From: Symbiodinium natans | Lineage: Eukaryota > Sar > Dinophyceae > Suessiales > Symbiodiniaceae | NCBI GenBank assembly: GCA_905221605.1 | Contig: CAJNDS010002307.1 | Coordinates: forward strand, 41,001-105,000 | DNA length: 64,000 nt | Direction of reading: 5' to 3' | Shown: positions 1 through 10,500 of the stretch, piece after piece | Layout: each line of letters starts with the position of its first letter | Position numbering within the stretch: the first letter of the stretch is position 1 | Notes under the pieces: model-generated | Databases searched by the model: none | The model's input: the letters and a program-made list of their open reading frames with translations, nothing else | What the model was told of the DNA's origin: nothing | Position numbers and translations under genes: made by a program

Positions 1-526
1 ACCCCCAAAACTTCGGCCCTAAGCCTCATAAACCCAAACGCATGCACCTAAGCTCCAAATCTCCAAACCCTATACTTGCGGACTCTAGGAATAATAAGGG
101 TCGAAGGTTTAGGGTTACCCATTTTGTTTAAAGTAGGGGCTTAGGGGCAAAAATTGAATAAGTGCCCACTCTGTGTCCTAGAGCTAGATTTAGGGTGTAG
201 AGTTAGGTCTAGAAAGTTTTGGGTTTGAGGCTGCTGTCGCTAAGTGTTTCGGACTTGGGGGAGTTTACAGGAATAAAAAAACTCGAGGTTTTGGGCCCAT
301 AGGGGGGTGAGGGTGTAGAATTTATGCTACGCCCAGTAGAGGAGGCACGGTCGATCTGCTTTAGGCTTTTGGGTGTTGGGCTTGTGGGGAAGCAGAGGGG
401 AAGCAGCAATGCCAGACATCGTCAGCTGAACCCCCTGAACCCCAAGCCCAAGCGCCAAGCCCTAAACCCGAAATCTCGTCAAACTGAATGGCCGCACCCG
501 CTGAGATTCAATCGTCGAAGTGCATC
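1..526. other. Intergenic or intronic start of window, no gene seen
   Basis: Scattered single TTTAGGG and CCCTAAA units in ordinary sequence. Short open frames on both strands show no family motif and are read through the repeats, so none is called. Confidence 0.5.
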
Positions 527-832
527 TCCTTGCCAAGGGTTTAAGGGTTTAAGGGTTTAAGGGTTTAAGGGTTTAAGGGTTTTAGGGTTTTAGGGTTTTA
601 GGGTTTTAGGGTTTTAGGGTTTTAGAGTTTTAGGGTTTTAGGGTTTTAGGGTTTTAGGGTTTTAGGGTTTTAGGGTTTTAGGGTTTTAGGGTTTTAGGGT
701 TTTAGGGTTTTAGGGTTTTAGGGTTTTAGGGTTTTAGGGTTTTAGGGTTTTAGGGTTTAGGGTTTTAGGGTTTAGGGAATTAGGGTTTAGGGTTAAGGGT
801 TTAAGGGTTTAGGGTTTCGGGGGTTTGGGGCT
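527..832. repeat. Telomere-like array with 8-bp variants
   Basis: A block of TTTAAGGG units passes into a long run of TTTTAGGG and then TTTAGGG units. The unit length shifts in blocks, as expected if variants spread locally by slippage or gene conversion. It lies inside the sequence, not at a chromosome end. Confidence 0.9.
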
Positions 833-1269
833 TTAGGGGCTAAGCAGTTCGGGGTCGGTTGAGGCTTTGCCTGTACGGTTCCTGTGGGGTGTTCCTAGTA
901 GAAGAGACGCCTTTCTTGCACAGCCAAGGCCCCTCCACACCACCACAACCCGAAACCTTCCAACATGCAGCGTCTCTCCTGAAATTCTCACCCTAAACCC
1001 TGAACCCGAAAGCCCAAACCCTGAACCCTGTACCCTAAGCCCATATTTTTCTTTTGGAAAATCCCCATCAAGGACCTCTTTCTCCTAGAAGACAGGGCTT
1101 CTTTGGGGGTGTAGGGCTTAGGGTTTGGGGTTGAGGGCTTCAGCCCTAACCTTCGAAGTCTAACTCCCGCAGAATTCTCCTTCTACATGCTCAGGTGAAC
1201 CCAGCAACCCCCCCCCCCCCCCCACCCCCCAAGTAAGGGATGCTAGCATCCTTTGTCTCAAGACTCAAC
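833..1269. other. Low-complexity stretch, no gene supported
   Basis: Degenerate CCCTAAA/TTTAGGG units, a cytosine run near 1207-1222 and about 200 bases of plain sequence (860-1090). No exon with a closing phase or recognisable domain was found. Confidence 0.5.
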
Positions 1270-1284
1270 AGGGTTGTAGGTTCA

Positions 1285-1530
1285 GGGTTCAGGGCTAGGG
1301 GTTTAAGGGGTTTAAGGGGTTTAAGGGGTTTAAGGGGGGGGTTTAAGGGGTTTTAAGGGGTTTTAAGGGGTTTGAGGGGTTTGAGGGGTTTGAGGGGTTT
1401 GAGGGGTTTAAGGGGTTTAAGGGGTCTAAGGGGTCTAAGGGGTCTAAGGGGTCTAAGGGGTCTAAGGGGTCTCAGGGTTTAAGGGGTTTAAGAGGGTTCA
1501 GGGGTCGTGGGGTCTTAGGGGCTTGGGGTT
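1285..1530. repeat. Array of GGGGTTTAA-type telomere variants
   Basis: Tandem 9-bp units (GGGGTTTAA, then GGGGTTTGA, then GGGGTCTAA) follow one another in blocks. Each block carries its own substitution, showing stepwise amplification of single variants. Confidence 0.85.
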
Positions 1531-1617
1531 TCAAACCCTAAGCCTTGAAGCCTAGAGAGCCTAAACCCGGCTTGCCTCAACCTTGGCTACGCACCAAGAC
1601 CTTTGACCCTGTTGAGG

Positions 1618-1682
1618 CTTAGGGTTTAGGGTTTAGGGTTTAGGGTTTAGGGTTTAGGGTTTAGCGTTTAGGGTTTAGGGTC
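1618..1682. repeat. TTTAGGG island
   Basis: About nine near-perfect tandem TTTAGGG units, with one unit changed to TTTAGCG. Confidence 0.9.
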
Positions 1683-1869
1683 TCAAGGGCTCAGGGGCTC
1701 AGGGGCTTAGGGGCTTTGGGGCGGGGGTTTGGGGCTTGGCGGGGGTCTACTAATCCTTTAGGGGGTTTGGGTCAGGGTTCCAACGCAGCATGCCCAGTTG
1801 GTCATGGCAGATGTCCCTGTGTGAAGTGAAGGGCACAGGCCTCCGATAAGTCACCACTCTTATCCCTAG

Positions 1870-2130
1870 CTACTCTAAAGCCTCCAACACATTTCTGACC
1901 GCCTGGGACTCTGTCGGAGCCCATAGATGGCTTGGCATACTACCATATATCTCGTCTTCATCAACAAGATTGAGGTCCCGAAGCACCTGATGAGGGGCGA
2001 AGCAGGTACCTCCTCCCCTATGCTCCCGTTCCGAATGGCGCGAGAGCAAAAGCAGGCGGTGCAAACATCGAGCCAAAAACGCCCGCCAGCTGTTGTCGGC
2101 GGCTTCAACAAGTACAGACCTCAATCCAAA
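1870..2130 (-). pseudogene. Decayed copia-type reverse transcriptase fragment
   Basis: On the minus strand, pieces of a copia reverse transcriptase can be read by changing frame. A segment like the first catalytic block (LDVCTA) is followed by a stretch ending QAIYGLRQSPRR, which matches the conserved alYGLrqSPr block of Ty1/copia RT. No single frame spans the fragment and no LTR, integrase or RNase H is nearby. It is therefore an old, truncated and frameshifted relic, unrelated to the intact copia element at 12434-20109. The family match rests on one strong block. Confidence 0.55.
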
Positions 2131-2441
2131 TCAGGGATCCACGTAACGACTTGAGGCATACACATCTTCCACATCTGTGAGATCCAACTCTGTGCCCACA
2201 CGAAAAAAAAGTCTCGCCTTGCGTGGTTTGACTGTGCGCAAACCCCTTTTGCCTACGAATGCCCTGCGCCTCTGTTGAGCCTAAGCCAGAACTGCAAGAA
2301 CCCCAAGACCCCCAAGAACCCCTAGACCCTAAAACCTACAGCGCCTCTTCCGTTTCCACCTGCAAGAGTCGGACTCATGCACCCCAAAGCCTAAACCCTA
2401 AAAGCCGGCCTAAACATTAAAACCCTAAACCCTAAACCCTA
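2131..2441. other. Unique sequence ending in the CCCTAAA array where the first LTR element inserted
   Basis: No gene seen. Tandem CCCTAAA units run from about 2390 to 2441. Bases 2437-2441 (CCCTA) are the left copy of the target-site duplication; the right copy is 11247-11251. Confidence 0.7.
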
Positions 2442-2728
2442 TGCGGAGCTGCAATTGGTATTGTAGAAAAGGGTTAGTGTTGAGAGTTGGAAGGGTTAAT
2501 GAACCCGGAAATCATGTTTGGCTCAAGATGGGCTTGAACAGAAAGCCACAAGTTCAAAAAGTAGTGCCTGGGTTCTTAGGGTTTGGTAAGGGTGTGGATT
2601 CCTTCCCCCTTTCCTTCCCCCCTGGGTTGCTCTTATCCGTGTTCTTGTTTGTTTCTTGGTTCGATCTGGGGAATATAAGTTCAGGGCGATTAGGGGAGTT
2701 GATTTCCTTCCTTGGTTGTCCCCCCGTA
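2442..2728 (+). repeat. 5' LTR (287 bp) of the RNA-binding LTR element
   Basis: Identical to 10960-11246. It begins TGCGGAGCTG and ends CCCCCCGTA. It contains a spliced-leader-like motif at 2505-2527 and an open frame of 90-odd codons that occurs equally in the right LTR, so that frame is not evidence of a separate gene. Confidence 0.9.
2505..2527 (+). promoter_or_regulatory. Spliced-leader-like motif inside the 5' LTR
   Basis: The segment runs CCCGG...CATGTTTGGCTCAAG. Its last eleven bases, TTTGGCTCAAG, equal the 3' end of the 22-nt dinoflagellate spliced leader, and the 5' part aligns with gaps and a few changes. It lies in the sense direction, 64-86 bases into the LTR, where a U3/R border could be. 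The same motif is at 11023-11045 in the other LTR. Confidence 0.65.
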
Positions 2729-2748
2729 GGTTATGAGCCCAAATTAGG
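2729..2748 (+). other. Possible primer-binding site
   Basis: The sequence next to the 5' LTR starts GGTTATGAGCC. It resembles the copia-type initiator-tRNA site (TGGTATCAGAGCC) only after gaps, so the priming tRNA is uncertain. Confidence 0.3.
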
Positions 2749-2795
2749 TTCCCTGCGGTTGAGTGTTGTCTTAAGATCTTTGGGATCAAGAAGCA

Positions 2796-4445
2796 ATGCC
2801 TTCTCCGAAGCGATGGCTCCAACCTGCCTCGGATGGTGGACAAAATGGTGGAGCTGGAAAGTTGGAAGAGGTGATTCCCGGCGCTGAAGAACATCTGGAA
2901 GAAGCCTTGGTTGCAGAAAGCCCCAATGTGGGTATGAATCCCAATGTGGATATGGTTAGCAATACTGAAGCTGAAGGACGTGCTGTCTCTGTATCGCCAA
3001 AGCCTGGTGAGAAAAGGAACTGGGACGCGACTGGTGGTATAGATCGTGAAATGGAGGTGACTGTTTTACGAGTGTTGCACAAACACGGGTATCAGCCGTC
3101 GACTTCGACTTCGGGTCGAATGGTAGACCAAGAGTCTCAGACCGATCTGATTGGAGAAGTGCTGCAAGCGGCCAGGAGGCCTCTGAACAAGATCAAAAGG
3201 GATCCATCTTCGAGTTCCCAAGGTGGTGGAAGCGGTCACGAACAGAAGGGTGCGGACAGCTTTGAAGCTGCACCTGCTGCTGAATACGCCATGGGGGAGG
3301 AGGAGATCCTACAGATGGAGGCTGAGAGGTTGCGACAGTTGTCAGAAGAAGAGGACGAGATGCGTCAGGTCTCTGAAAGGGATGGTTTTCGGAAAGATGA
3401 GCATCTGATCAAAGCGTGCGATGGGACAACGTGGGAATGGCACCTCCATGAAGATGGGAGACAATATTATTATTGCCTGGATACACAGGAAAGCAAGTGG
3501 ACATTGCCGGTGGTAGGTGAAAAGATGAAGAGTGACGAGGTGGTTGGGTCTCCTTCGGGCAATGAGCTGGAAATGGAGGCGGCACTGGATTCTTCATCCT
3601 CTACTCCGAAGACTGAGTCTACGAGGGCATTCCAGGGTAGTGTAAATAGTTTAGGTGAAAAAGATTTTTCCTCTACTATCAGGGATAGCGGTCCTAGGGC
3701 TGGTGGTGACGCCCCGACCTCGGGTTCTCCTGATGAGGAGGAGATTCCTGGAAACCGAGCAGACATCGCTGGAGCTCAACATCTGGATCGGGAAGGAATG
3801 GGAGCACTTTCTGAGGGTGTGGCAGCGGTGGAATCGGTAGGTCCAGAAGAAAAGATTCCCAATGTGGAGATCGGAACTGTGTCGGCTGCAGAAGAGCGAG
3901 TGGTGGATGTGGTACCTGTCGTTCAGGAATGTGGTCCTGGAGATTTGAAAGACGGAGGGAAAAGGTCGTGTGTTGTGACTGAGGAGGTCTCTTCGTTTGG
4001 TGCCAAGATTCCTGCCATTCAAAGGGAAAAAGAAGCTTCTGGAATAGCTGGAGACACGGAAGATCTGAAAAATGAGGCCTGGAGCGCCAATGATGCGCGG
4101 GTCGATGCGCCAGATATTACCTGGAGTGCGAAGGAAGCACGGGTTGAGGTGCATATGGTGTTACGTTCCACGGGCGACTGCAACAATGGGGCGCAGGTCT
4201 CCGCAGCAGCTGATGATGGAGGTTCACAGGTGGACGCACTGGTGCAACCTGAAGTTAGCCGCGAGGAACGAAATGACAAGGGCTACACCGGAGCCAATGA
4301 GGCAGCTGTGGTCAACGATGGTGGAAATTCTCCTTTGGAAGCCATGGAACCAAAGGAGCCTGCGGTGGAAGAAAGCGTGCCTGCCGTGGATGATCGACTC
4401 AATTGCCCTGCAGTGGAGAAGATTTGCCTGCTGCAGAAGGTGTGA
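2796..4445 (+). CDS. LTR-element ORF 1: acidic low-complexity protein with a WW domain
   Basis: An open frame of 549 codons starting 68 bases after the 5' LTR; the first in-frame ATG (2796) is chosen. Most of it is acidic and probably disordered. A WW domain lies near residues 210-238: W213, a run of aromatic residues (YYY) and W235 followed by TLP, with 22 residues between the two tryptophans as the family requires. WW domains bind proline-rich peptides and are common in splicing and mRNA-export factors. The frame ends in TGA at 4443-4445, but the frame one base back is open across the end and carries on with similar acidic composition. The product is therefore probably the N-terminal part of one longer polyprotein. 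No retroviral capsid or protease motif was recognised. Confidence 0.7.
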   Translation: MPSPKRWLQPASDGGQNGGAGKLEEVIPGAEEHLEEALVAESPNVGMNPNVDMVSNTEAEGRAVSVSPKPGEKRNWDATGGIDREMEVTVLRVLHKHGYQPSTSTSGRMVDQESQTDLIGEVLQAARRPLNKIKRDPSSSSQGGGSGHEQKGADSFEAAPAAEYAMGEEEILQMEAERLRQLSEEEDEMRQVSERDGFRKDEHLIKACDGTTWEWHLHEDGRQYYYCLDTQESKWTLPVVGEKMKSDEVVGSPSGNELEMEAALDSSSSTPKTESTRAFQGSVNSLGEKDFSSTIRDSGPRAGGDAPTSGSPDEEEIPGNRADIAGAQHLDREGMGALSEGVAAVESVGPEEKIPNVEIGTVSAAEERVVDVVPVVQECGPGDLKDGGKRSCVVTEEVSSFGAKIPAIQREKEASGIAGDTEDLKNEAWSANDARVDAPDITWSAKEARVEVHMVLRSTGDCNNGAQVSAAADDGGSQVDALVQPEVSREERNDKGYTGANEAAVVNDGGNSPLEAMEPKEPAVEESVPAVDDRLNCPAVEKICLLQKV

Positions 4446-5095
4446 CAAAGGACTCCAATGATGGGTCCACTCCCATGAAGGGAGAAGTGTTGCCGTCTGG
4501 AAGTTCGCCGGAAGTCGACACCGAGCGAATTACAGCAGATGAGGCAAAGCCTTTGGCGGAGAAAAAGGGAGGTCCTGAAGTCCAGGAGCACAAAAAAGAT
4601 GAGCTTGTGGGACTCGTGGAGCAGGACGAGCAGTGTGACCCAAAGGTGAAGACAAAGGATGCGCCAGGAGCCGATGATACAGAGGTGGTTTCTGAAGAGC
4701 ATGCAAAGAAAGTGCCCCGAGCGGGAGCCTTGGAATCACCTGGGACACATTGCTATCAAGAGGGAGATGAGATCATGGGTCTAGTGCGCTGCATCAATGG
4801 GTATGGAGCCTTTTTGGACCTTGGTGATTTGAATGTATTGATTCCTGCAGAAGGGAACAATACGTGTCAGTTCAGATTTGGTGATACTGTCAATGGAACA
4901 GTGAAACTAGTGGAAGATGATGGTACCATAATCTTGGACACCTTTCTGGTTTTGGAAGAGGACGTGGAGGACTCTTCCTCAACGCTGCGGAAATGGAAAC
5001 CCAGCGGCTGGAGTACGTGGTGGACGAATTCATGGTATGCTGGTCAATGGTACCAAGATTCCAACGGTCAATGGGACTGGAAACAGGAGGGCAAT
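4403..5095 (+). CDS. LTR-element ORF 2: S1/OB-fold RNA-binding segment with Trp-rich tail
   Basis: This frame is shifted -1 from ORF 1; it opens after a stop at 4391-4393 and overlaps the end of ORF 1. It stays open to 5377, but the sequence looks protein-like only to about 5095. Bases about 4762-4945 encode an S1-type RNA-binding domain: a start GDEIMGLV, the strand GYGAFLDLG, then GDTVNGTVKLV, matching the S1 pattern G-x-V-x-I-x-x-GaFVdlg...GdxVxgkV. A Trp-rich tail (WSTWWTNSWYAGQWY) follows, like a second degraded WW repeat. After about 5095 the downstream frame (ORF 3) carries the recognisable domains. There is no own start codon that clearly serves it, so it is probably reached by frameshifting, or the frame break is a copy error. 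Confidence 0.6.
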
Positions 5096-7521
5096 CCGAT
5101 GAAGAGCTTGTGGTACAGGAGTTATCCTCTGAAGAACGAGAAGAAAGGCAACTTTATGGAGAAAAGATCTACAACGCTCTTCTGGAGAATGGAAACGAAG
5201 AGGAAGCCTATGTTGGCAAAATTACTGGGATGCTGTTGGGTCGCCCGATGGAAGATTTACAGGAGTGTGTTGCAGATCAGGCATTCCTCAATGCGGAAGC
5301 TCGGCGCGCGTATGGCATCTTGCAAAATGATGGTTGGAAGCCTGATGGTACAGAAAGCACAGGCTTGGGAAAGTTAACCACTTTTTCCCGAAAACAGTAC
5401 CACAACGCGCTTTTCGAACTGGCATGCAGAAAAAGGAGATTTACTCGACCAGTTGTGGGTGAAGCGGTGGCAACGGTGCTGAATCAAGGGGAAGATGAGT
5501 TTTGGAACGCGCTTTGGTTGGACACCAAGCTATTTTTGCAGGAGCTTGATGGTGCAGTGCAATCCATGAGCAAAAGGGAGAACAAGCCAATGGAAGCCTA
5601 CATGGACCCTGACCAGTACAAAAAGGCTCACATGACTCCACAGACTGTGTCACCTGGATACAGCAAACTGTGCAAGTTCTTCAATAAGGGAAGGTGTCGC
5701 AACGGTGATGGTTGTCCCTATGAGCATCGTCGTTATGGTGAAGGTTGGCCAGGAGGAGGGTCAACTGATCCAAAGAATAGCCAAGAAGCTGATGATGAGG
5801 ATGGGAACATCGGTGACCCTCCCACAGAGGAAGGTACAGTGGATGAGGCACAGCAGGAGCGGGAGGATTTGGCCTTCCGGGCCAAGTACAATTTTGGCAA
5901 AGGTGCATCAAAGGGTGAACCTACGTCGGGTGAGCCAAAAGGTCGTCTGTGTCTGTATTACAATCAAGGTGGTTGTAAATATGGGACTACATGCAGGTAT
6001 CTTCACAACGATGATATAGCATTGGAAGGGACTTGGGAGCCCGGCAAATCTTGGGACAATGCTTCCAGGAAGTCACTAAGGGACGCAGGGTTCCACCATT
6101 GCTGTTTCGATTATTACCTCAGAGGACGTTGCCGGAAAGGGTCAAATTTCTGCAAGTACTCCCATGACGAGATGTCAGAGGAGCGGCTGACGCTCCTGAA
6201 ACACTTGGTACAGGTGGCCAATCAGGTCCGGTTTGAAAAAGAGAGAGGATGGGAGATTACGGATAGAAGCACTTTTCAGCCACCTGCGAGTGGGGGAGCT
6301 GAATCTTCCTCATCCTCGGCACCAAAAGCGCTGCAAATGACCAATGTGTCACAAAAAGATGGTGAAAAAGGTATTCTGGATGAAGCAGAAGCTGATGAAC
6401 AAAAGAATTCGGTGGCTGCATCCACTGGTACTCGGCTTCAAAATCCGGAGGAGCCAATTGAAAATTGGATGGCTCGCAACGCACACCTGTGGGTGTATAC
6501 CCCTCATGTAAGTGAGGTGATGATTACGCTTGGTGTGACCAATGTGTCGGACTTGCAAGAGTTCATCTTTGTGGAAGATTTGGTTGACAAAGGGATCAAC
6601 AAAGTGACCGCATGCAAAATTCTGCAATTGGTTGGTGATGTCCGATATCGCCCGGGAGGACCGGAAAAGGCAGTTCCTTCTGATGCATCTGTACGGGTAC
6701 AACAATCTTCTGGGAACAAAGGGACTGGAAGAGCGGCGGTGCGAACCCTCACTCAGGTGCGTGAAGCTGAAGACTCCGGTGCAAAAACCATGCCGAGAGG
6801 CTCCTATCGGGAGCTTTTTGATAAGGTCAGGTACCGTGATGGTTGGACGCTTGCGCAGAGGTCTCCGTTGTGCGTACAGAAGCTGCGGTTGGTGGGAGTT
6901 GGAATGCCGCCGGTGAATCCACCAACAAAAAAGTATCGGTCAAGATCAAACCCTGTGAGAAGGGGAAGGCCCTTGCTGGACAAAAAACAGGTGCGACAGG
7001 TGCCACGCTCTCGGTCACAACGACGAGTGCAACCGGCGGAAGTGGTGGAAAAGCCGAAGCCACTGGAACTGAAGCCTCGTGGTGGGTTGTCGTATCGGTT
7101 CAGCAGAGCGTGGGCAGATGTGGTGGATGATGATGAACAGGCGGAGGCTTTGGTCTCGTATGCCGCTTCCTCAAGCGATTCAAGCGAAGAGGAGACCAAT
7201 GCCGTACAACGCCTGAAGGAAATCTTTTTGCAAGAAAGGGATTCACAGAGAACTGCGAATCGTGGCAATGTTCCGCAAAGTGGTTCTTCAGGCTCCAATG
7301 ACGGGCCGAAAAAATCGGTTCACCTTGGCGAAGGGCGCGACAAAGCGTCGCGGGGGGAGACCCGCCAAGAAGTGACTTCGCAAGTTTTTCGCTACCACAA
7401 CCTTCTCGTCGAGCTGAACGATCTCAAAAAAGAGCAAGGGATGGTTCAGTTATGGTTGGTTCGCTGGCGGTGGGCTCCACGGATGAGGTTTTACCTGGGC
7501 AAGGTGTTGCTGGACAGGTGA
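4993..7521 (+). CDS. LTR-element ORF 3: MLLE (PABC) domain, three CCCH zinc fingers, SAM-like segment
   Basis: A third -1 frame, 842 codons from the first ATG; the likely join from ORF 2 is near 5090. Bases about 5131-5333 encode a poly(A)-binding-protein C-terminal (MLLE) domain, with the hallmark KITGMLLG at 5218 preceded by a helix of the GEKIYNALL type and followed by ...ARRAYGIL. In the known family this domain binds PAM2 peptides of translation and deadenylation factors. Three CCCH fingers follow (5665-5730, 5944-6006, 6097-6168), of the pattern C-x7-C-x5-C-x3-H in the first two and a slightly longer spacing in the third. Bases 6463-6650 resemble a SAM domain (LGVTNVSDLQEF...GINKVTACKIL). 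The tail is basic, then Ser-rich. Confidence 0.75.
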   Translation: METQRLEYVVDEFMVCWSMVPRFQRSMGLETGGQSDEELVVQELSSEEREERQLYGEKIYNALLENGNEEEAYVGKITGMLLGRPMEDLQECVADQAFLNAEARRAYGILQNDGWKPDGTESTGLGKLTTFSRKQYHNALFELACRKRRFTRPVVGEAVATVLNQGEDEFWNALWLDTKLFLQELDGAVQSMSKRENKPMEAYMDPDQYKKAHMTPQTVSPGYSKLCKFFNKGRCRNGDGCPYEHRRYGEGWPGGGSTDPKNSQEADDEDGNIGDPPTEEGTVDEAQQEREDLAFRAKYNFGKGASKGEPTSGEPKGRLCLYYNQGGCKYGTTCRYLHNDDIALEGTWEPGKSWDNASRKSLRDAGFHHCCFDYYLRGRCRKGSNFCKYSHDEMSEERLTLLKHLVQVANQVRFEKERGWEITDRSTFQPPASGGAESSSSSAPKALQMTNVSQKDGEKGILDEAEADEQKNSVAASTGTRLQNPEEPIENWMARNAHLWVYTPHVSEVMITLGVTNVSDLQEFIFVEDLVDKGINKVTACKILQLVGDVRYRPGGPEKAVPSDASVRVQQSSGNKGTGRAAVRTLTQVREAEDSGAKTMPRGSYRELFDKVRYRDGWTLAQRSPLCVQKLRLVGVGMPPVNPPTKKYRSRSNPVRRGRPLLDKKQVRQVPRSRSQRRVQPAEVVEKPKPLELKPRGGLSYRFSRAWADVVDDDEQAEALVSYAASSSDSSEEETNAVQRLKEIFLQERDSQRTANRGNVPQSGSSGSNDGPKKSVHLGEGRDKASRGETRQEVTSQVFRYHNLLVELNDLKKEQGMVQLWLVRWRWAPRMRFYLGKVLLDR

Positions 7522-10500
7522 ATGTCTCTGAAAGCGCTCAAGTTCTTCCTGGGCAAGAAGTGGCTGGACAGGAGACGGCGCCGGAAGGAGCAGTACAGAT
7601 TTCTGGCGAGGAGACTGACCAAAAAGAAGGAGAAGGTGGGAGCAATGAACTCCGTGGTGATGATGCGAAGATATTGGATGGTGGTCCGGTGAGGAATGAC
7701 CTTCAGCAATTGCTGGTTAAAGGCCTTCTGACTCGGATTTATTGGAAGGTTGCAGTTGGCAAGTTGCCGGTGGGGCAAAGAGACTGCCAAAAAGGGTCCA
7801 ATAAGATGGATCGAAATTTGGTTATTAGCATGTCATCCGAGGGTGCAAGCGAACAGGATGAGAACCTGGCACTGGAGGACGATGCTGATCAGTCAATGGG
7901 TGACGGTGCGATGGTAGTTCTGGTGTATGATCCAAGGACGCTGATTCAGTCGCCAACAACTGATTGGGTTATGCGTCGCGGTCTTACCGATCGTTCCGTC
8001 TGGCCAGCAATGGCGTACATGGCACAGAGGATATGTGCTGAAATGGTTCAAGTGGATGAAATGAATGCCCAGCTAGGGACTGGAGCACTCCTTTTTCAAA
8101 GGAGAGATCAAGGACATTATAGTGACCTGCATCATTCGTTCCATGACAACCCGTGCTTGCCGGCGGTGGGGAATTATCCTCTTTCGGTGATGGGTGCCTT
8201 GTTGTCTCCTGGTCTGGAAGGGGAATTCAAGAATACTGACAAGTTTGGAACTGCTATGGAGGCAATTGCCTATGATTGGAGCCGCAGTCCAGGCATGGAA
8301 GTTCACATTGAACTTATGGCGAGGGTAGCCAAAATGGTTCACCCGTTCCTGAATCTTGGAGCCCAAGGGTCGGTGATGGTTTCGGAATTTCTCTGGCAGC
8401 GCGGGAGGGCCCGGTTGATGGAGTTCCTTCAAGCGGCGACTTGTGCGGACCAATTGGAGGCTCTCTGGAGAAGGATGGACGACGATGCTGATGAAGAGGT
8501 GGATCCTTCGACAGCGGTGCTGGAAGTTCTTGGACCAGAGGATGCGGTGCTTGATCAAGGGAACAATGAATCCCTTATTCCCATTGAAGATGCTGGAGGT
8601 GAGACAAGTGGTGACACTGGAGGGGATGGCAAAGCGCCAGAAGTTTCTCCGGAAGAGGAGACATCCAGTGGGTCATCAAGACTGGCGGACACAAGGATTT
8701 TCTTGTGGTCAGTGTACTCCCGCGTGGCTTCGAATTTCTCTATGCAGGACCGCACTACTGGTAAGATCTTTGACAGCACAAAAGGGTATCCTGGTGAAGG
8801 ACCAAACAATGATGACAATCCTTCCTCTAAGGGGAACTTACCCTGGATCTCGGAAGACTACCTCGACGAAGTGGTGTCAAAAAAGATGGAAAGGTCTTCA
8901 GATATGGATGGGTTTGTTCCGGGAAGTGAGGGACCATTGGAAAAGGTAGAGGTGGAGAATGTTACTGCCTCTAAAATTCTTATGGCTCTTTGGAAGAAGG
9001 GACATAGAGTTGGTTATAGGAGGTTGTGTCGTTTGAACGCATCTGGATGCAAGGTTGGAGCAATGAAACGTCCAATCAAAAGGGTGCAGAAGATTGGCAC
9101 TAGAAAGGCCTTCACGAAGATGTTCAATGTTTTTGGATCGTCTCAGCATGGCTCAGGAGTTGGCGGAAAACCGATCATGAAGGTGGTAGGACCAAGGCCA
9201 GGTTTTCCAGCTGTACTCCAAGCACCAAATACTGATAGCACGTCGGGTGAAGGGAGCAGTCCCCAGGTACATGGCAATGTTCATGTAGAGCACAATCGCC
9301 CTATGGACCGGTATGAGGCAGAGCGCTTGGAGAAGAGGAAGAAGGGCTTCTGCTATTGGTTCGGCAAGGGGAAAGATCGCTGCAAATTTGGTGACGACTG
9401 CAAATTCATCCATTCCGAAGATGATGTGGTGCTACATTCGTATTGGTGTAAATACTATGTGGCAGGGAGAGAATGTTTCGCTGGAAAGGATTGTGGGTTC
9501 TCGCATGATGCAACTGGTGTGAGGTGCGTCCAGTTTGCTCGGTCTGGGAAGTGTCGGTTTGGTGACAGGTGTGTCTTCGAGCATGGTGTTCCGCTGGAAG
9601 AACAGAGGCCAAGGTCTCCAAGGACGCCCCCAAGGGATGGTCCAAGGAGAAAGTCTGGTGCAAATGGTGGAGAAAAGGAGATCTCTCCTGAACAGTTCGA
9701 TGATGATGAGGAGGATTTTATGGTTTATGACGAAGAGACCAAGATGACGGAACTGTTGATGGAGGCGATTTCATTTCTGTCCGGTGGCAAGCCAGATTTG
9801 GCTCGAGCAGAGGCGGACCCATTGTTCAAACTCCTGAAGTTCACTGGAGATGCTGACCAAATGGATCAAGAATGGGTTTCGTGGACCACTGAAATGTTGA
9901 CCGTGCTGGAACTTCTCGAAGTAGTGAAGTCGTATGAGGTTTCGCTCGCGGAGGTGGAAGAATGGGTCAATGACCTGAGGATATGGTATGAGCGAGCCAA
10001 TTTGGGAGAGGAAAAGGATTCCAAAAGAGGTAAAAAGAGGTCCCTAGAAAGGGAGTCCAGCAAGGATATTCCTGCCGAAAAAGGAGCGGTTGAGACTTCG
10101 GAGACGGAGGTTGCCGTTGAAGAAGAGAAGAAAAAGGTAAAAAAGAAGAGGAAAGCTGCAGCTATTGAAGATCCTTACACTCTCATGGTTCCAAAGCCAA
10201 AGAAGATGCCGACGATCATTGAGAAGGGTGGATCAACATCCAATGTGGTGGCTTCTGCAGTGGAAAAATCCTCGAAGACGCGCACAAAGTCAAATGTCGG
10301 TGGAAAGACAAAGAAGAGGGAGAAAAGTCAGAGTCCCAAAAAAGAAGAGGTGGTAATGGTGCAAGATCCTGAGGAAAAGGATCGTCCATCTGATGCGGAT
10401 GCACCAGGGTCTGCCACTGCGAATGAAGAGCTGGGTCAATCTTGCCAGGCGATTGAGGACGCAAAGAGAGAAGGATTGGTATCCTCAATTCAAAGGGGCG

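Noticed and set aside
1-840. The left edge as a true telomere
   Set aside because: TTTAGGG and CCCTAAA islands occur in both orientations along all 64 kb, including inside verified introns; there is no terminal array.
2441-2887. The 148-codon frame at the start of the first LTR as a gene
   Set aside because: Most of it is LTR sequence repeated unchanged at 10960-11246; it is a by-product of the LTR.
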